From Actinomycetota bacterium (GTDB lineage Bacteria; Actinomycetota; Acidimicrobiia; Acidimicrobiales; RAAP-2), in the NCBI GenBank assembly GCA_021324045.1, contig JAJPJV010000018.1, positions 1 to 64,000 of the forward strand: a stretch of DNA of 64,000 bases, given 5' to 3'. The translations under genes and the position numbers were made by a program. Every line of letters begins with the position of its first letter. Position 1 is the first letter of the stretch. Below, one piece after another: positions 48,919 through 57,368 of this stretch. The notes under the pieces were generated by a model. It was not told where the DNA came from, searched no databases, and saw only the letters and a program-made list of their open reading frames with translations.

Positions 48919-49796
48919 CATTGTCGGAGAATCCCTGGCTGTATCGCCGGGTCATTGCGTACGCGCACCAGGGCGGAGCGCTCGATGCCCCCTCGTCGAC
49001 CCTGTATGCGCTTCGGCACGCCGTCGATGCTGGCGCAACCGCGCTCGAGCTCGATGTCCACGCAACGGCGGATGGCGAGCTCGTCGTCTGTCATGACGCG
49101 ACGGTCGATCGAACGACGAACGGGTGCGGAGCGATCGCCCAGCTATCGCTGGAGGAACTCCGCCGGCTGGACAATGCCTACTGGTTCGTCCCCGGACTGG
49201 ACGCCGTACGGGGCCGCGAGCCCTCCGAATACGTGTTTCGCGGCCGTGCCCCCGAGGACAGGGAGTTTGGAATCCCTACGCTTCGTGAGGTCTTGGCAGC
49301 CTTTCCCGACGTGGTGCTGAACATCGACATCAAGCAGACCGCTCCCGCAGTGAAGCCGTACGAAGCCACGCTCGCTTCGTTGCTCAACGAGTACGAGCGA
49401 AGCGACGACGTGATTGTGACCTCCTTCGACGAGCGGGCGATCGAGGCGTTCTCGAGGCTGGCACCGAACGTGCCGACCGCGGCAGGACCAGGGACAACGA
49501 CTGCTTTCTGGGTCGCGGCGCATGCCGGGGGTGATCTGCCGCCCCTGACGTCGCTCGCGTTCCAGGTGCCCGAGCGCCATGGGGTGCTCAGCGTCGTCGA
49601 CGAGTGTTTCGTTGACGCCGCGCACCGTCACGGGCTCGCCGTCCACGTCTGGACGGTCAACGACCCCGACGCCATGAGGCGTCTGGTCGATCTCGAGGTC
49701 GACGGCATCATGTCGGATGTCCCGAACAGGCTGGTGGGCGTGCTGCGGGAGCGAAATGCGTATTGGCCAGGATCAAGGCGGCAAACGTCAGGCTGA
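48915..49796 (+). CDS. Glycerophosphodiester phosphodiesterase
   Basis: GDPD TIM-barrel enzyme that cleaves glycerophosphodiesters to glycerol-3-phosphate and an alcohol. 293 residues. Catalytic/metal motif: AHQGGALDAPSSTLYALRHA then ELDVHATADGELVVCHD, giving the paired Glu/Asp and His expected. C-terminal WTVNDPDAMRRLVDLEVDGI is the family ending. The text AHQGG replaces the usual H-R-G, so the first His context is slightly unusual. Cotranscribed with the small membrane protein (4-bp overlap). Confidence 0.9.
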   Translation: MTLSENPWLYRRVIAYAHQGGALDAPSSTLYALRHAVDAGATALELDVHATADGELVVCHDATVDRTTNGCGAIAQLSLEELRRLDNAYWFVPGLDAVRGREPSEYVFRGRAPEDREFGIPTLREVLAAFPDVVLNIDIKQTAPAVKPYEATLASLLNEYERSDDVIVTSFDERAIEAFSRLAPNVPTAAGPGTTTAFWVAAHAGGDLPPLTSLAFQVPERHGVLSVVDECFVDAAHRHGLAVHVWTVNDPDAMRRLVDLEVDGIMSDVPNRLVGVLRERNAYWPGSRRQTSG

Positions 49797-49834
49797 GGGC
49801 TGGTTGATGTCACCGCCGTGGCCGATGCGGACGT

Positions 49835-49918
49835 TCAACCGCGGCCGCAATTGGGCTTCTTGCCGTGATTCGCTTTCTTTTTGGTTCGGAGCTTGCGCTT
49901 CACCGTTCGCTTCGACAC
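49835..49918 (-). CDS. Ribosomal microprotein bL37-like
   Basis: A 27-residue, strongly basic protein. N-terminus SKRTVKRKLRTKKKANHGK, then KPNCGRG. The core K-A-N-H-G-K-x-P-N matches the bL37 peptide known from the mycobacterial 50S subunit (recalled as KANHGKRPN). A -10-like TACAAT ends 9 nt before GTG 49918, so the message is probably leaderless. It shares the intergenic gap with ychF, on the opposite strand. Its size puts it below the limit of most gene finders. Assignment is by motif, without an alignment. Confidence 0.7.
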   Translation of the reverse strand: MSKRTVKRKLRTKKKANHGKKPNCGRG

Positions 49919-49927
49919 AGCGCCGCG

Positions 49928-49933
49928 ATTGTA
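49928..49933 (-). promoter_or_regulatory. -10 element for the bL37 microprotein
   Basis: TACAAT on the minus strand, nine bases before GTG at 49918. No -35 is evident. Confidence 0.45.
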
Positions 49934-49982
49934 GTCCGTCGGATCCGATCTGTGCTCCGCCGACCACTCGCTCCCGCCCCGT

Positions 49983-49997
49983 TAACGTCGCCTTGTG
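49983..49997 (+). promoter_or_regulatory. Leaderless-type -10 before ychF
   Basis: TAACGT (49983-49988), six bases, then GTG 49995. No -35 is evident. Confidence 0.35.
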
Positions 49998-51077
49998 CAA
50001 CGTCTCGGCCTGGTCGGATTGCCCAATTCCGGCAAATCGTCGCTTTTCAATGCCTTGACCGGAGGACATGTCCCGGTCGCCCCCCACCCGTTCACCACCA
50101 CCGAGACGACTGTCGGGGTCGCGCCGCTCCCAGACGATCGCTTGGACGCGTTGGCGCAGTTGAGCCACAGCCGAAAGGTTGTGCATGCCGGTGTCGAGGT
50201 GGTCGACATCGCGGGGTTGGCGCCCGGGGCCTCGAGTGGCGAGGGGATGGGCAACCGCTTCCTGGCCGGGATCCGTGAGGTTGATGCCTTGCTCTTCGTG
50301 CTGCGATCCTTCCACGACGAGGCGGTTCCCGGGCTGTCCGATCCCGTTGCAGCGCTCGATGCACTCGAGCTCGAGCTCGTGCTCGCCGACGTCGCATCCC
50401 TAGAACAGCAGTCTGAGAAGCGCCGCAAGCAGGCCAGGCTGCGAGGCGACCGCTCGCTCGCCGCCGAAGCGGACGCAATCGATTCCGCGATGACGATCCT
50501 CCAGACCGGGACGCCGTTGTACCGGGCAGAGCTCTCCGCAGAGACCCGTGGACGTCTCCGCGGCTCGTTCCTGCTGACGGACAAGCCCGTGCTGGCAGTT
50601 GTGAACCTCGGGGACGACCAGATCGAGGCTGCGGCAGACATCGTCGGCCCGGTCGCCGAGCGCCTCGATGGAGCCGGTGAGGCGCTCGGTGCGTGCGTGC
50701 AGCTCGAGGCAGAGGCGGCGCAGCTCCCACCCGACGAACGAGCTGAGCTGCTCTCGGGGCTCGGACTCGGCGACGGTGTCCTCCCGAGGGTGGCGCGGGC
50801 GGCATTTCAGCTGCTCGGGCTGCGCACCTTCTTTACGACAGGGGAGAAGGAGTCACGCGCCTGGACGTTCCGCGCAGGGGCCAAGGCACCTGAGTGTGCG
50901 GGCACCATTCACTCCGACCTCGAGCGAGGGTTCATTCGTGCCGAGGTCATCCACTGGGATGAGCTGGTCGACCTGGGTGGGTGGGCAAGGGCGAAGGCCG
51001 CCGGGCGTCTTCGGGTCGAAGGGCGGGACTACGAAGTCCTCGACGGTGATGTTCTTGAGATCCGGTTCAACGTGTAG
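49995..51077 (+). CDS. ychF: YchF/Ola1-family redox-regulated ATPase
   Basis: Translation-associated P-loop ATPase, 360 residues. G1 is GLPNSGKSSLFNAL (residues 6-19), G3 is DIAGLAPGASSGEGMGNRF, and the C-terminal TGS-like domain contains FRAGAKAPECAGTIHSDLER, near-identical in the family. The region G4 is changed from the GTPase NKxD form, as usual for this ATP-preferring clade. GTG 49995 is preceded by a -10-like TAACGT. The DUF192 gene starts 11 bp after the stop. Confidence 0.95.
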   Translation: MQRLGLVGLPNSGKSSLFNALTGGHVPVAPHPFTTTETTVGVAPLPDDRLDALAQLSHSRKVVHAGVEVVDIAGLAPGASSGEGMGNRFLAGIREVDALLFVLRSFHDEAVPGLSDPVAALDALELELVLADVASLEQQSEKRRKQARLRGDRSLAAEADAIDSAMTILQTGTPLYRAELSAETRGRLRGSFLLTDKPVLAVVNLGDDQIEAAADIVGPVAERLDGAGEALGACVQLEAEAAQLPPDERAELLSGLGLGDGVLPRVARAAFQLLGLRTFFTTGEKESRAWTFRAGAKAPECAGTIHSDLERGFIRAEVIHWDELVDLGGWARAKAAGRLRVEGRDYEVLDGDVLEIRFNV

Positions 51078-51088
51078 CAACGAGCGGG

Positions 51089-51469
51089 ATGATGATCATC
51101 GCGAGGAGTCGGATGCGAGCAGGATGGTTGCTTCGAGACGGTGAGGTCCTGGCGGCCGTAGAGCTGGTCGAGTCCACCTTGAGCCGCTACCGCGGATTCA
51201 TCGGCCGTCCGATGCCCGAATCAGCGCTGCTGCTCCCCAGGACCCGTTCGGTGCACACCTTCGGGGTGAGCCGTACACTCGACGTCGCCTTCTTGACCGA
51301 CGAGCTCGCCGTCGTGGCAACGACGACGCTGCGTCCATGGCGAGTGGCGTTTCCTCGGCGCGGCTGCCGGACCATCCTCGAGGCACCCGCCGGTTGGTTC
51401 GAGCGATGGGCGCTGCGCCCGGGCGACTTGCTGGAATTCCACCCGACCAACAGCGAGCGACCCACGTGA
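51089..51469 (+). CDS. DUF192 family protein
   Basis: A 126-residue protein of DUF192 (COG1430). Landmarks: VESTLSRYRGFIGRPMPESA and ARPW-type text (here LRPWRVAFPRRGCRTILEAP) ending GWFERWALRPGDLLEF. The family fold is a small beta barrel of unknown function. ATG 51113 is an alternative start. It is between ychF and rsmI and overlaps rsmI by 4 bp. Confidence 0.85.
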   Translation: MMIIARSRMRAGWLLRDGEVLAAVELVESTLSRYRGFIGRPMPESALLLPRTRSVHTFGVSRTLDVAFLTDELAVVATTTLRPWRVAFPRRGCRTILEAPAGWFERWALRPGDLLEFHPTNSERPT

Positions 51470-52377
51470 ACGAGGAGAAGCGCACTGGCCAGCTGGTCCT
51501 GGTCGCCACCCCGATCGGAAATCTGGGTGACGTCTCGGACCGGGCCAGGGCGGTGCTCCGGAGCGCGGACATCATCTGCGCCGAGGACACACGTCGGACG
51601 CGCAAGCTGCTGTCTGCCCTCGCCATTCCTGCAGGGCGCCGACTGGTCTCCTTGCACAGCCATAGCGAGGTTGAACGTACTCCCCAGGTCATCGCCTGGG
51701 TCGCTGAGGGCCGAACCGTTGCCCTCGTCAGTGACGCTGGGGTCCCGGTGATCTCCGACCCCGGACAGCGACTCGTCCGGGAAGCAGCCAGGCATGGGTG
51801 CCAGGTCACCGCGGTCCCAGGACCTTCGGCGTTGTTGACGGCCTTGGCCGTCAGTGGCTTACCTGCCGACCGCTTCTGTTTCGAAGGATTCCTGCCACGC
51901 CGGGGGGCGGAACGGAGGAGGTGCCTCGAAGCGCTCGCTTCAGAGCAGCGGACGTGCGTTCTCTTCGAGGCTCCGGGGCGGCTCCATCCCACGTTGTGCG
52001 AGCTCTTGGAGCGCTGTGGCGACCGCGACATTGCCATCGCTCGGGAGCTGACCAAAGTGCACGAAGAGGTGTGGCGGGGCAGCTTGGCACGAGCGGTCGA
52101 AGCCTTCGCTCGGCGGGCCGTCCGAGGAGAAGTGGTGATCGTCCTGGGTGGGAAGGCTCCCGGTGCTGAGACGCCCTCCGATGTCGAGGTCCGCCGAGCC
52201 CTCGAGGAGCGCCTGTCTGCCGGAGAGGGTCCCCGCAAGGCAGCGGAAACCGTCGCCGATGAGCTGGGGGTTCCGCGTCGTCGCGCGTACCGGATCGCCC
52301 TGGTGGCGCGCCACGAGACCCCCGGTACGCTACCGCCGTGCCACCCTTCTACATCACCACCCCCATCTACTACGTGA
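51466..52377 (+). CDS. rsmI: 16S rRNA (cytidine(1402)-2'-O)-methyltransferase
   Basis: Tetrapyrrole-methylase-fold rRNA methyltransferase acting in the P-site decoding loop. 303 residues. N-terminus LVLVATPIGNLGDVSDRAR, then AEDTRRTRKLLSAL and VSDAGVPVISDPGQRLV are the family signatures. GTG 51466 overlaps the DUF192 stop; the frame is open earlier without family resemblance. The C-terminal helical domain (about 240-303) ends with an Arg-rich helix. Its last 40 bp overlap the metG start. Confidence 0.93.
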   Translation: MNEEKRTGQLVLVATPIGNLGDVSDRARAVLRSADIICAEDTRRTRKLLSALAIPAGRRLVSLHSHSEVERTPQVIAWVAEGRTVALVSDAGVPVISDPGQRLVREAARHGCQVTAVPGPSALLTALAVSGLPADRFCFEGFLPRRGAERRRCLEALASEQRTCVLFEAPGRLHPTLCELLERCGDRDIAIARELTKVHEEVWRGSLARAVEAFARRAVRGEVVIVLGGKAPGAETPSDVEVRRALEERLSAGEGPRKAAETVADELGVPRRRAYRIALVARHETPGTLPPCHPSTSPPPSTT

Positions 52378-53882
52378 ACGATGCCCCGCACGTGGGGCAT
52401 GCGTATGCGACCGTGAACGCCGACGCGATCGCGCGGTGGCACCGGCTTCGCGGCGACGAAGTGTTCTTCCTCACCGGCACCGATGAGCACGGCGCGAAAG
52501 TAGCCGAGACTGCACATGAGCATGGGCTTTCCCCGAGCCAGTGGGCGGACCAAACCGCACGCCGCTTTCGCGATACCTGGCAGAGGCTGAATATCTCCAA
52601 CGACGACTTCATTCGGACCACAGAGGATCGCCATCGTCGCACCGTTCAGCAATTTCTCGGACAGATCCATGACAACGGCTACATCGAGCTCGGGACCTAC
52701 CGTGGCCTTTACTGCGTCGCGTGCGAGGACTACTACACGCCTGAACAGCTTCATGACGGGAATTGCCCTGTGCACAGTCGGCCTGCGATCGAGATGGAAG
52801 AGGAGAATTACTTCTTCCGTCTGAGCGCCTTCGAAGAGCGCCTCCTCAGCTGGTATGCGGAAGTGCCCGATGCCGTGCAGCCACCCGCTCGACGCAACGA
52901 GGCGCTCGCCTTCATCAAAGGCGGCTTGCGCGACATCTCCATCACGCGCACCTCACTCCGTTGGGGGGTTCCGGTACCCTGGGACGACCGTCACGTCTTC
53001 TATGTCTGGTATGACGCATTGGTCAACTACCTGACGGCGATCGGGTATGGCAGCGATGATCCGGCGTGGACCAAGTGGTGGTCGGCTGTTCATCATGTGA
53101 TTGGCAAGGAGATCGTTCGTTTCCATTGCGTGTGGTGGCCAGCGATGTGCATGGCAGCCGGCATTGATCCCCCACGCCACATTTTTGCTCATGGCTGGTT
53201 GCTCGTTGGTGGCGAGAAGCTTTCCAAGACCTTGATCCGACAGGTCGGTGAGGAACGGGGGACGCCGCTCAGCCTGACCGAGGTTGCTCCGGCAGCCTTG
53301 GTCGAGCAGTTCGGCGTCGACCCCTTGCGCTATCACTTGCTCCGCGACACGCCGTTTGGAAGCGACGGCGAATTCTCCTACGAGAGCATGGTGTCTCGTT
53401 TCAACGCAGATCTTGCCAACAACCTCGGCAACCTGGTGTCACGGGTGGCGCGAGTCGTCGAGTCCAAGTGCGGAGGGATCGGTCCCCCGCCATCGCCGGA
53501 CAGCCCCCTGGCGACCGCTGCGGCAGAGAGTGTCTCCGCGGCTCAGGCTGCATGGGAGCGCTTTGCACCGCACGAAGCGCTCGAGGCGACATGGCGCCTC
53601 ATCGGTGCAGCCAACGCGGAGCTCGAAGCTACGGAACCATGGAAGGCAGAGCCTGGCCCAGCAGTGAACGCCGTCCTTGGGAGCGCGCTCGAGGCACTGC
53701 GGATCATCGCGTTGCTGGTTTCCCCGGCAATGCCGGCGAGTGCTCAGGAGATCTGGCGACGGATCGGTTTGGGTGGTTCGCCAGAGGATCAGCGTGTGCC
53801 TGCGGACGCGGCATGGGGGTCGTATCCGGGAGGGCTTCACGTGGAAACCGGGCCAGCGCTGTTTCCTCGCCGCCGTGAGTGA
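52338..53882 (+). CDS. metG: Methionyl-tRNA synthetase
   Basis: Class I aminoacyl-tRNA synthetase, 514 residues, the short form without the C-terminal dimer domain. HIGH is HVGH at 18-21, and KMSKS appears as KLSKT at 294-298. The zinc knuckle CVACEDYYTPEQ ends in CPVH, a C3H-type set as in actinobacterial enzymes. The anticodon-binding helix bundle covers about 370-510. Start GTG 52338 lies 40 bp before the rsmI stop, which implies coupling. Followed by tatD, the same order as in Mycobacterium (metG, tatD, rpfB, ksgA, ispE). Confidence 0.96.
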   Translation: MPPFYITTPIYYVNDAPHVGHAYATVNADAIARWHRLRGDEVFFLTGTDEHGAKVAETAHEHGLSPSQWADQTARRFRDTWQRLNISNDDFIRTTEDRHRRTVQQFLGQIHDNGYIELGTYRGLYCVACEDYYTPEQLHDGNCPVHSRPAIEMEEENYFFRLSAFEERLLSWYAEVPDAVQPPARRNEALAFIKGGLRDISITRTSLRWGVPVPWDDRHVFYVWYDALVNYLTAIGYGSDDPAWTKWWSAVHHVIGKEIVRFHCVWWPAMCMAAGIDPPRHIFAHGWLLVGGEKLSKTLIRQVGEERGTPLSLTEVAPAALVEQFGVDPLRYHLLRDTPFGSDGEFSYESMVSRFNADLANNLGNLVSRVARVVESKCGGIGPPPSPDSPLATAAAESVSAAQAAWERFAPHEALEATWRLIGAANAELEATEPWKAEPGPAVNAVLGSALEALRIIALLVSPAMPASAQEIWRRIGLGGSPEDQRVPADAAWGSYPGGLHVETGPALFPRRRE

Positions 53883-53932
53883 TGACGTTTGCGCCATTGG
53901 GCAGACCGTCGACATGACAGGGTGAGGGAGTT

Positions 53933-54739
53933 GTGATCTCACGAAGCACCGGTTGCGGATGGACAGATTCACACTGTCACTTGCAGGATGCCTATGAACC
54001 GCCCGCCGACGCGCTTGGTCGCGCATTCGAAGCCGGGGTCGAACGCGTGGTCTGCGTGGGAACCGACGTCTCCACGTCACTGGCCGCGGTGGCGCTTGCC
54101 CGAGGAGACGGAGGTGACGGTGCAGCGAGACCCGTGGTGTCCGCTACCATTGGCCTCCACCCGCACCAGGCGACCGAGGGCATCGACGGGATCGCGCGCC
54201 TCGTTCACGAGGCGGTCGCGACCGGCGACCATACGGTCGTGGCCGTTGGGGAGTGCGGCCTCGATTACCACTATGAGCATTCACCTCGCCACGTCCAGCG
54301 TTCCGTCTTCGCTGATCAGATTGCGTTGGCGAAGCAATCCGGGTTGGCGCTGGTCATTCATGCTCGGGACGCTTGGGACGACCTCTTCGACATCCTTCGT
54401 GCTGAGGGCCCACCAGAGCGTGCGGTGCTCCATTGCTTCACCGGCGGGCAGGACGAGGCTCGGCAATGCCTCGATGCAGGACTGACACTTTCTTTCAGCG
54501 GAATCGTCACCTTCAAGAACGCGTCGAGTGTTCGTGAGGCCGCGGCGATGTGTCCGCTAGACCGCTTGCTGGTCGAGACTGACAGCCCCTTCCTCGCTCC
54601 GGTCCCTCACCGTGGCCATGTCAACGAGCCGGCGTTCGTCCCTCTTGTGGGAGCGGCGATTGCCAGGTTGAAGGGAATGACCGATGTAGAGCTGGCTTGC
54701 TCGTCCACAGCGGTCGCACAAGCACTGTTCGGTTGGTGA
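53933..54739 (+). CDS. tatD: TatD-family metal-dependent DNase
   Basis: TIM-barrel metallohydrolase, 268 residues. Metal ligands are visible in order: TDSHCHLQDA (H-x-H), VGECGLDYHY (Glu), VIHARDAWDD (His), LHCFTGG (His) and LVETDSPFLAPVPHRG (Asp). TatD enzymes act as 3'-5' exonucleases and in DNA quality control. The head of the metG-tatD block in Mycobacterium-like order. A 24-bp perfect palindrome follows its stop. Confidence 0.94.
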   Translation: MISRSTGCGWTDSHCHLQDAYEPPADALGRAFEAGVERVVCVGTDVSTSLAAVALARGDGGDGAARPVVSATIGLHPHQATEGIDGIARLVHEAVATGDHTVVAVGECGLDYHYEHSPRHVQRSVFADQIALAKQSGLALVIHARDAWDDLFDILRAEGPPERAVLHCFTGGQDEARQCLDAGLTLSFSGIVTFKNASSVREAAAMCPLDRLLVETDSPFLAPVPHRGHVNEPAFVPLVGAAIARLKGMTDVELACSSTAVAQALFGW

Positions 54740-54763
54740 GATCACTGATCGTTTTCAGTGATC
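54740..54763 (+). terminator. Perfect 9-bp hairpin after tatD
   Basis: GATCACTGA (54740-54748), loop TCGTTT, TCAGTGATC (54755-54763), directly after the tatD stop. No T-run follows. Unusually AT-rich for this genome, so terminator or operator of the next gene are both plausible. Confidence 0.5.
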
Positions 54764-54848
54764 ATTGCGCAACCGCCGTATCCGGATCCCTCGCATTTGC
54801 TTGCGCGGAGGCTAATCCCTAGGATTCCTCTGTTCCCGAGACGGCCCT

Positions 54849-55466
54849 GTGGTCGTCGCTCGGGGCTCCCTGTCCCCGGAGAAGGGTGGAGATCTGAGGA
54901 CAAAGAGCACCGGCGGGAAGCGGCTCCTTGTCGGGGGGCTCCTCAGCGGGGCATTGCTCGGAGGGCCGCTCTCGCTCCTTGGCTCCGGCGCTGCGACGAA
55001 CGTCGCTACTTCTGACGGCGCCAGCGGTGGTCGGGCTGCTGCGGTTGCCCCTGCGCGCCTACCCGGCGTTTGGCTTGGTCCGTCGGAGCTCACTCATTTT
55101 GCCGTTCCGATGCCCTCGACAGCGCCTTCAGCACCGACGACACCGATGTCGGCACCGCCGACGACCACGACCACAGAGCCGCAGGTCGTGCAAGCTCCGG
55201 CAGCGGTCGCACCGGCGCCGTCGAGTTCGGCCACGGGCATCGCGACCTGGTACGCGGCGGCTCCTGCAGGGACGTGTGCTAGTCCGGTGCTCGACTTCGG
55301 CACGACGCTGCGGATCACCGACGATGCAACCGGTGCGTCGATCACCTGTTTGGTCGAGGACCGTGAGGCTGATAATCCGGGCCGGGTGGTCGATCTGTCC
55401 GAGGAAGGATTCTCCGAGCTGGCGCCGTTGAGTCAAGGGGTGATCGAGGTCACCATTTCCTGGTGA
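54849..55466 (+). CDS. RlpA-like double-psi beta-barrel secreted protein
   Basis: Secreted or membrane-anchored wall protein of 205 residues. The N-terminus is basic with a hydrophobic helix, LLVGGLLSGALLGGPLSLLG (about 26-45); a Thr/Pro/Ala-rich linker of about 60 residues follows; the C-terminal domain (about 125-205) is RlpA-like, TGIATWYAAAPAGTCASPVL and VEDREADNPGRVVDLSEEGF, with the catalytic Asp of the DPBB fold in VEDRE and VDLS. It occupies the slot between tatD and ksgA that holds rpfB in Mycobacterium and yabE in Bacillus. The start is the first one available and is uncertain. Confidence 0.75.
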   Translation: MVVARGSLSPEKGGDLRTKSTGGKRLLVGGLLSGALLGGPLSLLGSGAATNVATSDGASGGRAAAVAPARLPGVWLGPSELTHFAVPMPSTAPSAPTTPMSAPPTTTTTEPQVVQAPAAVAPAPSSSATGIATWYAAAPAGTCASPVLDFGTTLRITDDATGASITCLVEDREADNPGRVVDLSEEGFSELAPLSQGVIEVTISW

Positions 55467-56296
55467 GCCTTTCGCGCTCAGAAATTCACCGCATGCTCGC
55501 CGAACACGGAATTCGGCCGAGCAAGGCACTCGGTCAGCACTTCGTTGCAGACCCCAACACCATTCGTCGCATCGTTCGTCTTGCTGGGGTGCAGCGCGGC
55601 GACAAGGTGGTCGAGATCGGTGCGGGCCTTGGCTCACTCACGACAGCATTGGCCGAATGCGGTGCGCAGGTTGTCGCGGTCGAGATCGACCACCGCCTTG
55701 CCGCCGTCCTGCGTGAGCAGGTAGCGCCATGGCCAGTGACGGTGGTCGAAGCGGACGCGCTCCGGCTCAACTGGGACGAGCTCTTGGGGCCGCAGGACCA
55801 CTCACGAAACTGGAAGCTCGTGGGGAACCTCCCCTACAACGTTGCCACACCGTTGGTTCTCCATGTGCTCGAACATGTTCCCCAAGTGGAATCGCTGTTC
55901 ATCATGGTCCAACGCGAGGTGGCGGAGCGCCTGGTGGCGATCCCAGGTGATGCTTCCTATGGCGCGGTATCGGTGAAGGTTGCCTATTGGTCCCATGCGA
56001 CGCTCGCGGGTCGCGTCCCGGCGACCGTGTTCATCCCACAGCCTCGCGTCGAGTCCGAGCTCGTCCGCATCGGCCCGCGTCGGGCGGATGCGGACCGAAG
56101 CTTTTATCCTCGTTTTGAGTCGATCGTGCGGGCTGGGTTTGCCCAGCGCCGCAAGATGCTGCGGCGATCGTTGGCACGTGCAGTTGCTCCCGAAGCCTTC
56201 GCGTTTGCCGGCGTATCGCCGGAAGCGAGGGCCGAGGAGCTCGGTCTTGAGGCATGGTCTCGACTCGCCGCCTACGGAACAGGGAAAGTGCCATGA
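55463..56296 (+). CDS. rsmA: 16S rRNA (adenine(1518/1519)-N6)-dimethyltransferase
   Basis: KsgA dimethyltransferase of the 3' end of 16S rRNA. 277 residues. SAM motif VVEIGAGLGSLTTALAECG, catalytic NLPYNVATPL (motif IV), and the C-terminal helical domain with GFAQRRKMLRRSLA. Starts 4 bp inside the RlpA-like gene and its stop overlaps the ispE ATG (ATGA). Well-conserved position. Confidence 0.96.
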   Translation: MSLSRSEIHRMLAEHGIRPSKALGQHFVADPNTIRRIVRLAGVQRGDKVVEIGAGLGSLTTALAECGAQVVAVEIDHRLAAVLREQVAPWPVTVVEADALRLNWDELLGPQDHSRNWKLVGNLPYNVATPLVLHVLEHVPQVESLFIMVQREVAERLVAIPGDASYGAVSVKVAYWSHATLAGRVPATVFIPQPRVESELVRIGPRRADADRSFYPRFESIVRAGFAQRRKMLRRSLARAVAPEAFAFAGVSPEARAEELGLEAWSRLAAYGTGKVP

Positions 56297-57195
56297 TGAC
56301 TTCATTGCCTGACGAATCGGGAGGGGCCCTCGAACCACAGGGGGCTGTGCGACTCTTTGCCCCCGCGAAGCTCACTCTGTCCCTGCGGGTTACCGGGGTC
56401 CGTTCGGATGGGTATCACGAGCTCGCATCAGAGATGGTCTCCATCGACTTGGCCGACGAGCTGGTCATCGAGGCCGATCCCACGAAGATCGAGATCGTCA
56501 TGGAGGCGCTGGATCCTGATCTCGTCGCCCGTTCGTCAGTCCCCATGGGTCCGAACAACCTCATTTGGAAGGCGTTGCGTGCCGTTGGCCGAGGAGGCCG
56601 GGTCCGGTTGACCAAACGGATCCCCGCGGCCGGGGGGTTGGGTGGGGGATCGAGTGATGCTGCAGCGATCCTCCGTTGGGCGAGTCAGCGTGACCTGGGT
56701 ACTGCGATGCGGCTGGGTTCTGATGTCCCGTTTTGCGTGATCGGAGGGCGAGCTTTTGTCGAGGGCCGAGGAGAACGGATCACGCCGTTGCCGTTTGAAC
56801 CACGTTCGTTCATCCTGCTTGTCCCCCCCTTTCTCATGAGCACCGCGACGGTGTACGCGGCCTGGGACCGGCTCCATGGCAGGCGAGGGAACGGACAGGT
56901 CGTCGATCGCGAAGCCGCGGCACCCCTGAACGACCTGACGACGGCAGCGCTGGCAACCGACGCTCGGCTGGCCCAATGGCGGGATGCGTTTGCGAGGCTG
57001 GTCGGGCGTGCGCCGCGGCTCGCAGGGAGCGGGCCGACATGGTTCGTAGAGGGTGACCTTGCCGAGCTCGGTCTCGAATCGAGAGCCACGCTCGAGGTGA
57101 ACGGGTCAAAGGGTGTTCTCTTGACTGTGCGCGCCGTCCCGAGCGAGTGGGCTGGACCGAGCGAGCAAGGCGGCAGCCGAGCGAACGGCAGGTGA
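56293..57195 (+). CDS. ispE: 4-diphosphocytidyl-2-C-methyl-D-erythritol kinase
   Basis: GHMP-kinase of the non-mevalonate isoprenoid pathway, phosphorylating CDP-ME. 300 residues. ATP motif AAGGLGGGSSDAAAIL, N-terminal RLFAPAKLTLSLRVTGVRSD, and C-terminal APRLAGSGPTWFVEG. ATG 56293 overlaps the rsmA stop. Convergent with bS22, with a gap of only 2 bp between stop codons. Confidence 0.94.
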   Translation: MMTSLPDESGGALEPQGAVRLFAPAKLTLSLRVTGVRSDGYHELASEMVSIDLADELVIEADPTKIEIVMEALDPDLVARSSVPMGPNNLIWKALRAVGRGGRVRLTKRIPAAGGLGGGSSDAAAILRWASQRDLGTAMRLGSDVPFCVIGGRAFVEGRGERITPLPFEPRSFILLVPPFLMSTATVYAAWDRLHGRRGNGQVVDREAAAPLNDLTTAALATDARLAQWRDAFARLVGRAPRLAGSGPTWFVEGDLAELGLESRATLEVNGSKGVLLTVRAVPSEWAGPSEQGGSRANGR

Positions 57196-57197
57196 AC

Positions 57198-57296
57198 TTA
57201 CTTCCCAGCTCGGCGTTGCCAGCGAGTTGCCTTGAGCATCTTCTTGTGCTTCTTCTTGCGCATCCGCTTGCGTCGTTTCTTGATCAGGGAGCCCAT
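57198..57296 (-). CDS. Ribosomal microprotein bS22 (AURKAIP1/COX24 domain)
   Basis: A 32-residue basic protein, MGSLIKKRRKRMRKKKHKKM followed by LKATRWQRRAGK. The M-G-S-x-I-K-K-R-R-K-R-M opening and the K-K-K-H-x-K-x-L pattern match the small-subunit peptide bS22 of Mycobacterium and the AURKAIP1/COX24 domain of mitochondria. Start ATG at 57294-57296. On the minus strand TAGCCT (57307-57312) ends 10 nt before it and the transcript may be leaderless. Convergent with ispE. Confidence 0.85.
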   Translation of the reverse strand: MGSLIKKRRKRMRKKKHKKMLKATRWQRRAGK

Positions 57297-57368
57297 GCCG
57301 TGCGGCAGGCTATCAGGTCGAGCGAGGACTGAATCTCCGTCAGCGTGGGCTCGATCGAGAGACAGCGC

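Noticed and set aside
54764-54848. c-di-AMP (ydaO) riboswitch before the RlpA-like gene
   Set aside because: Expected for wall-hydrolase genes in Actinobacteria but no consensus elements were recognisable.
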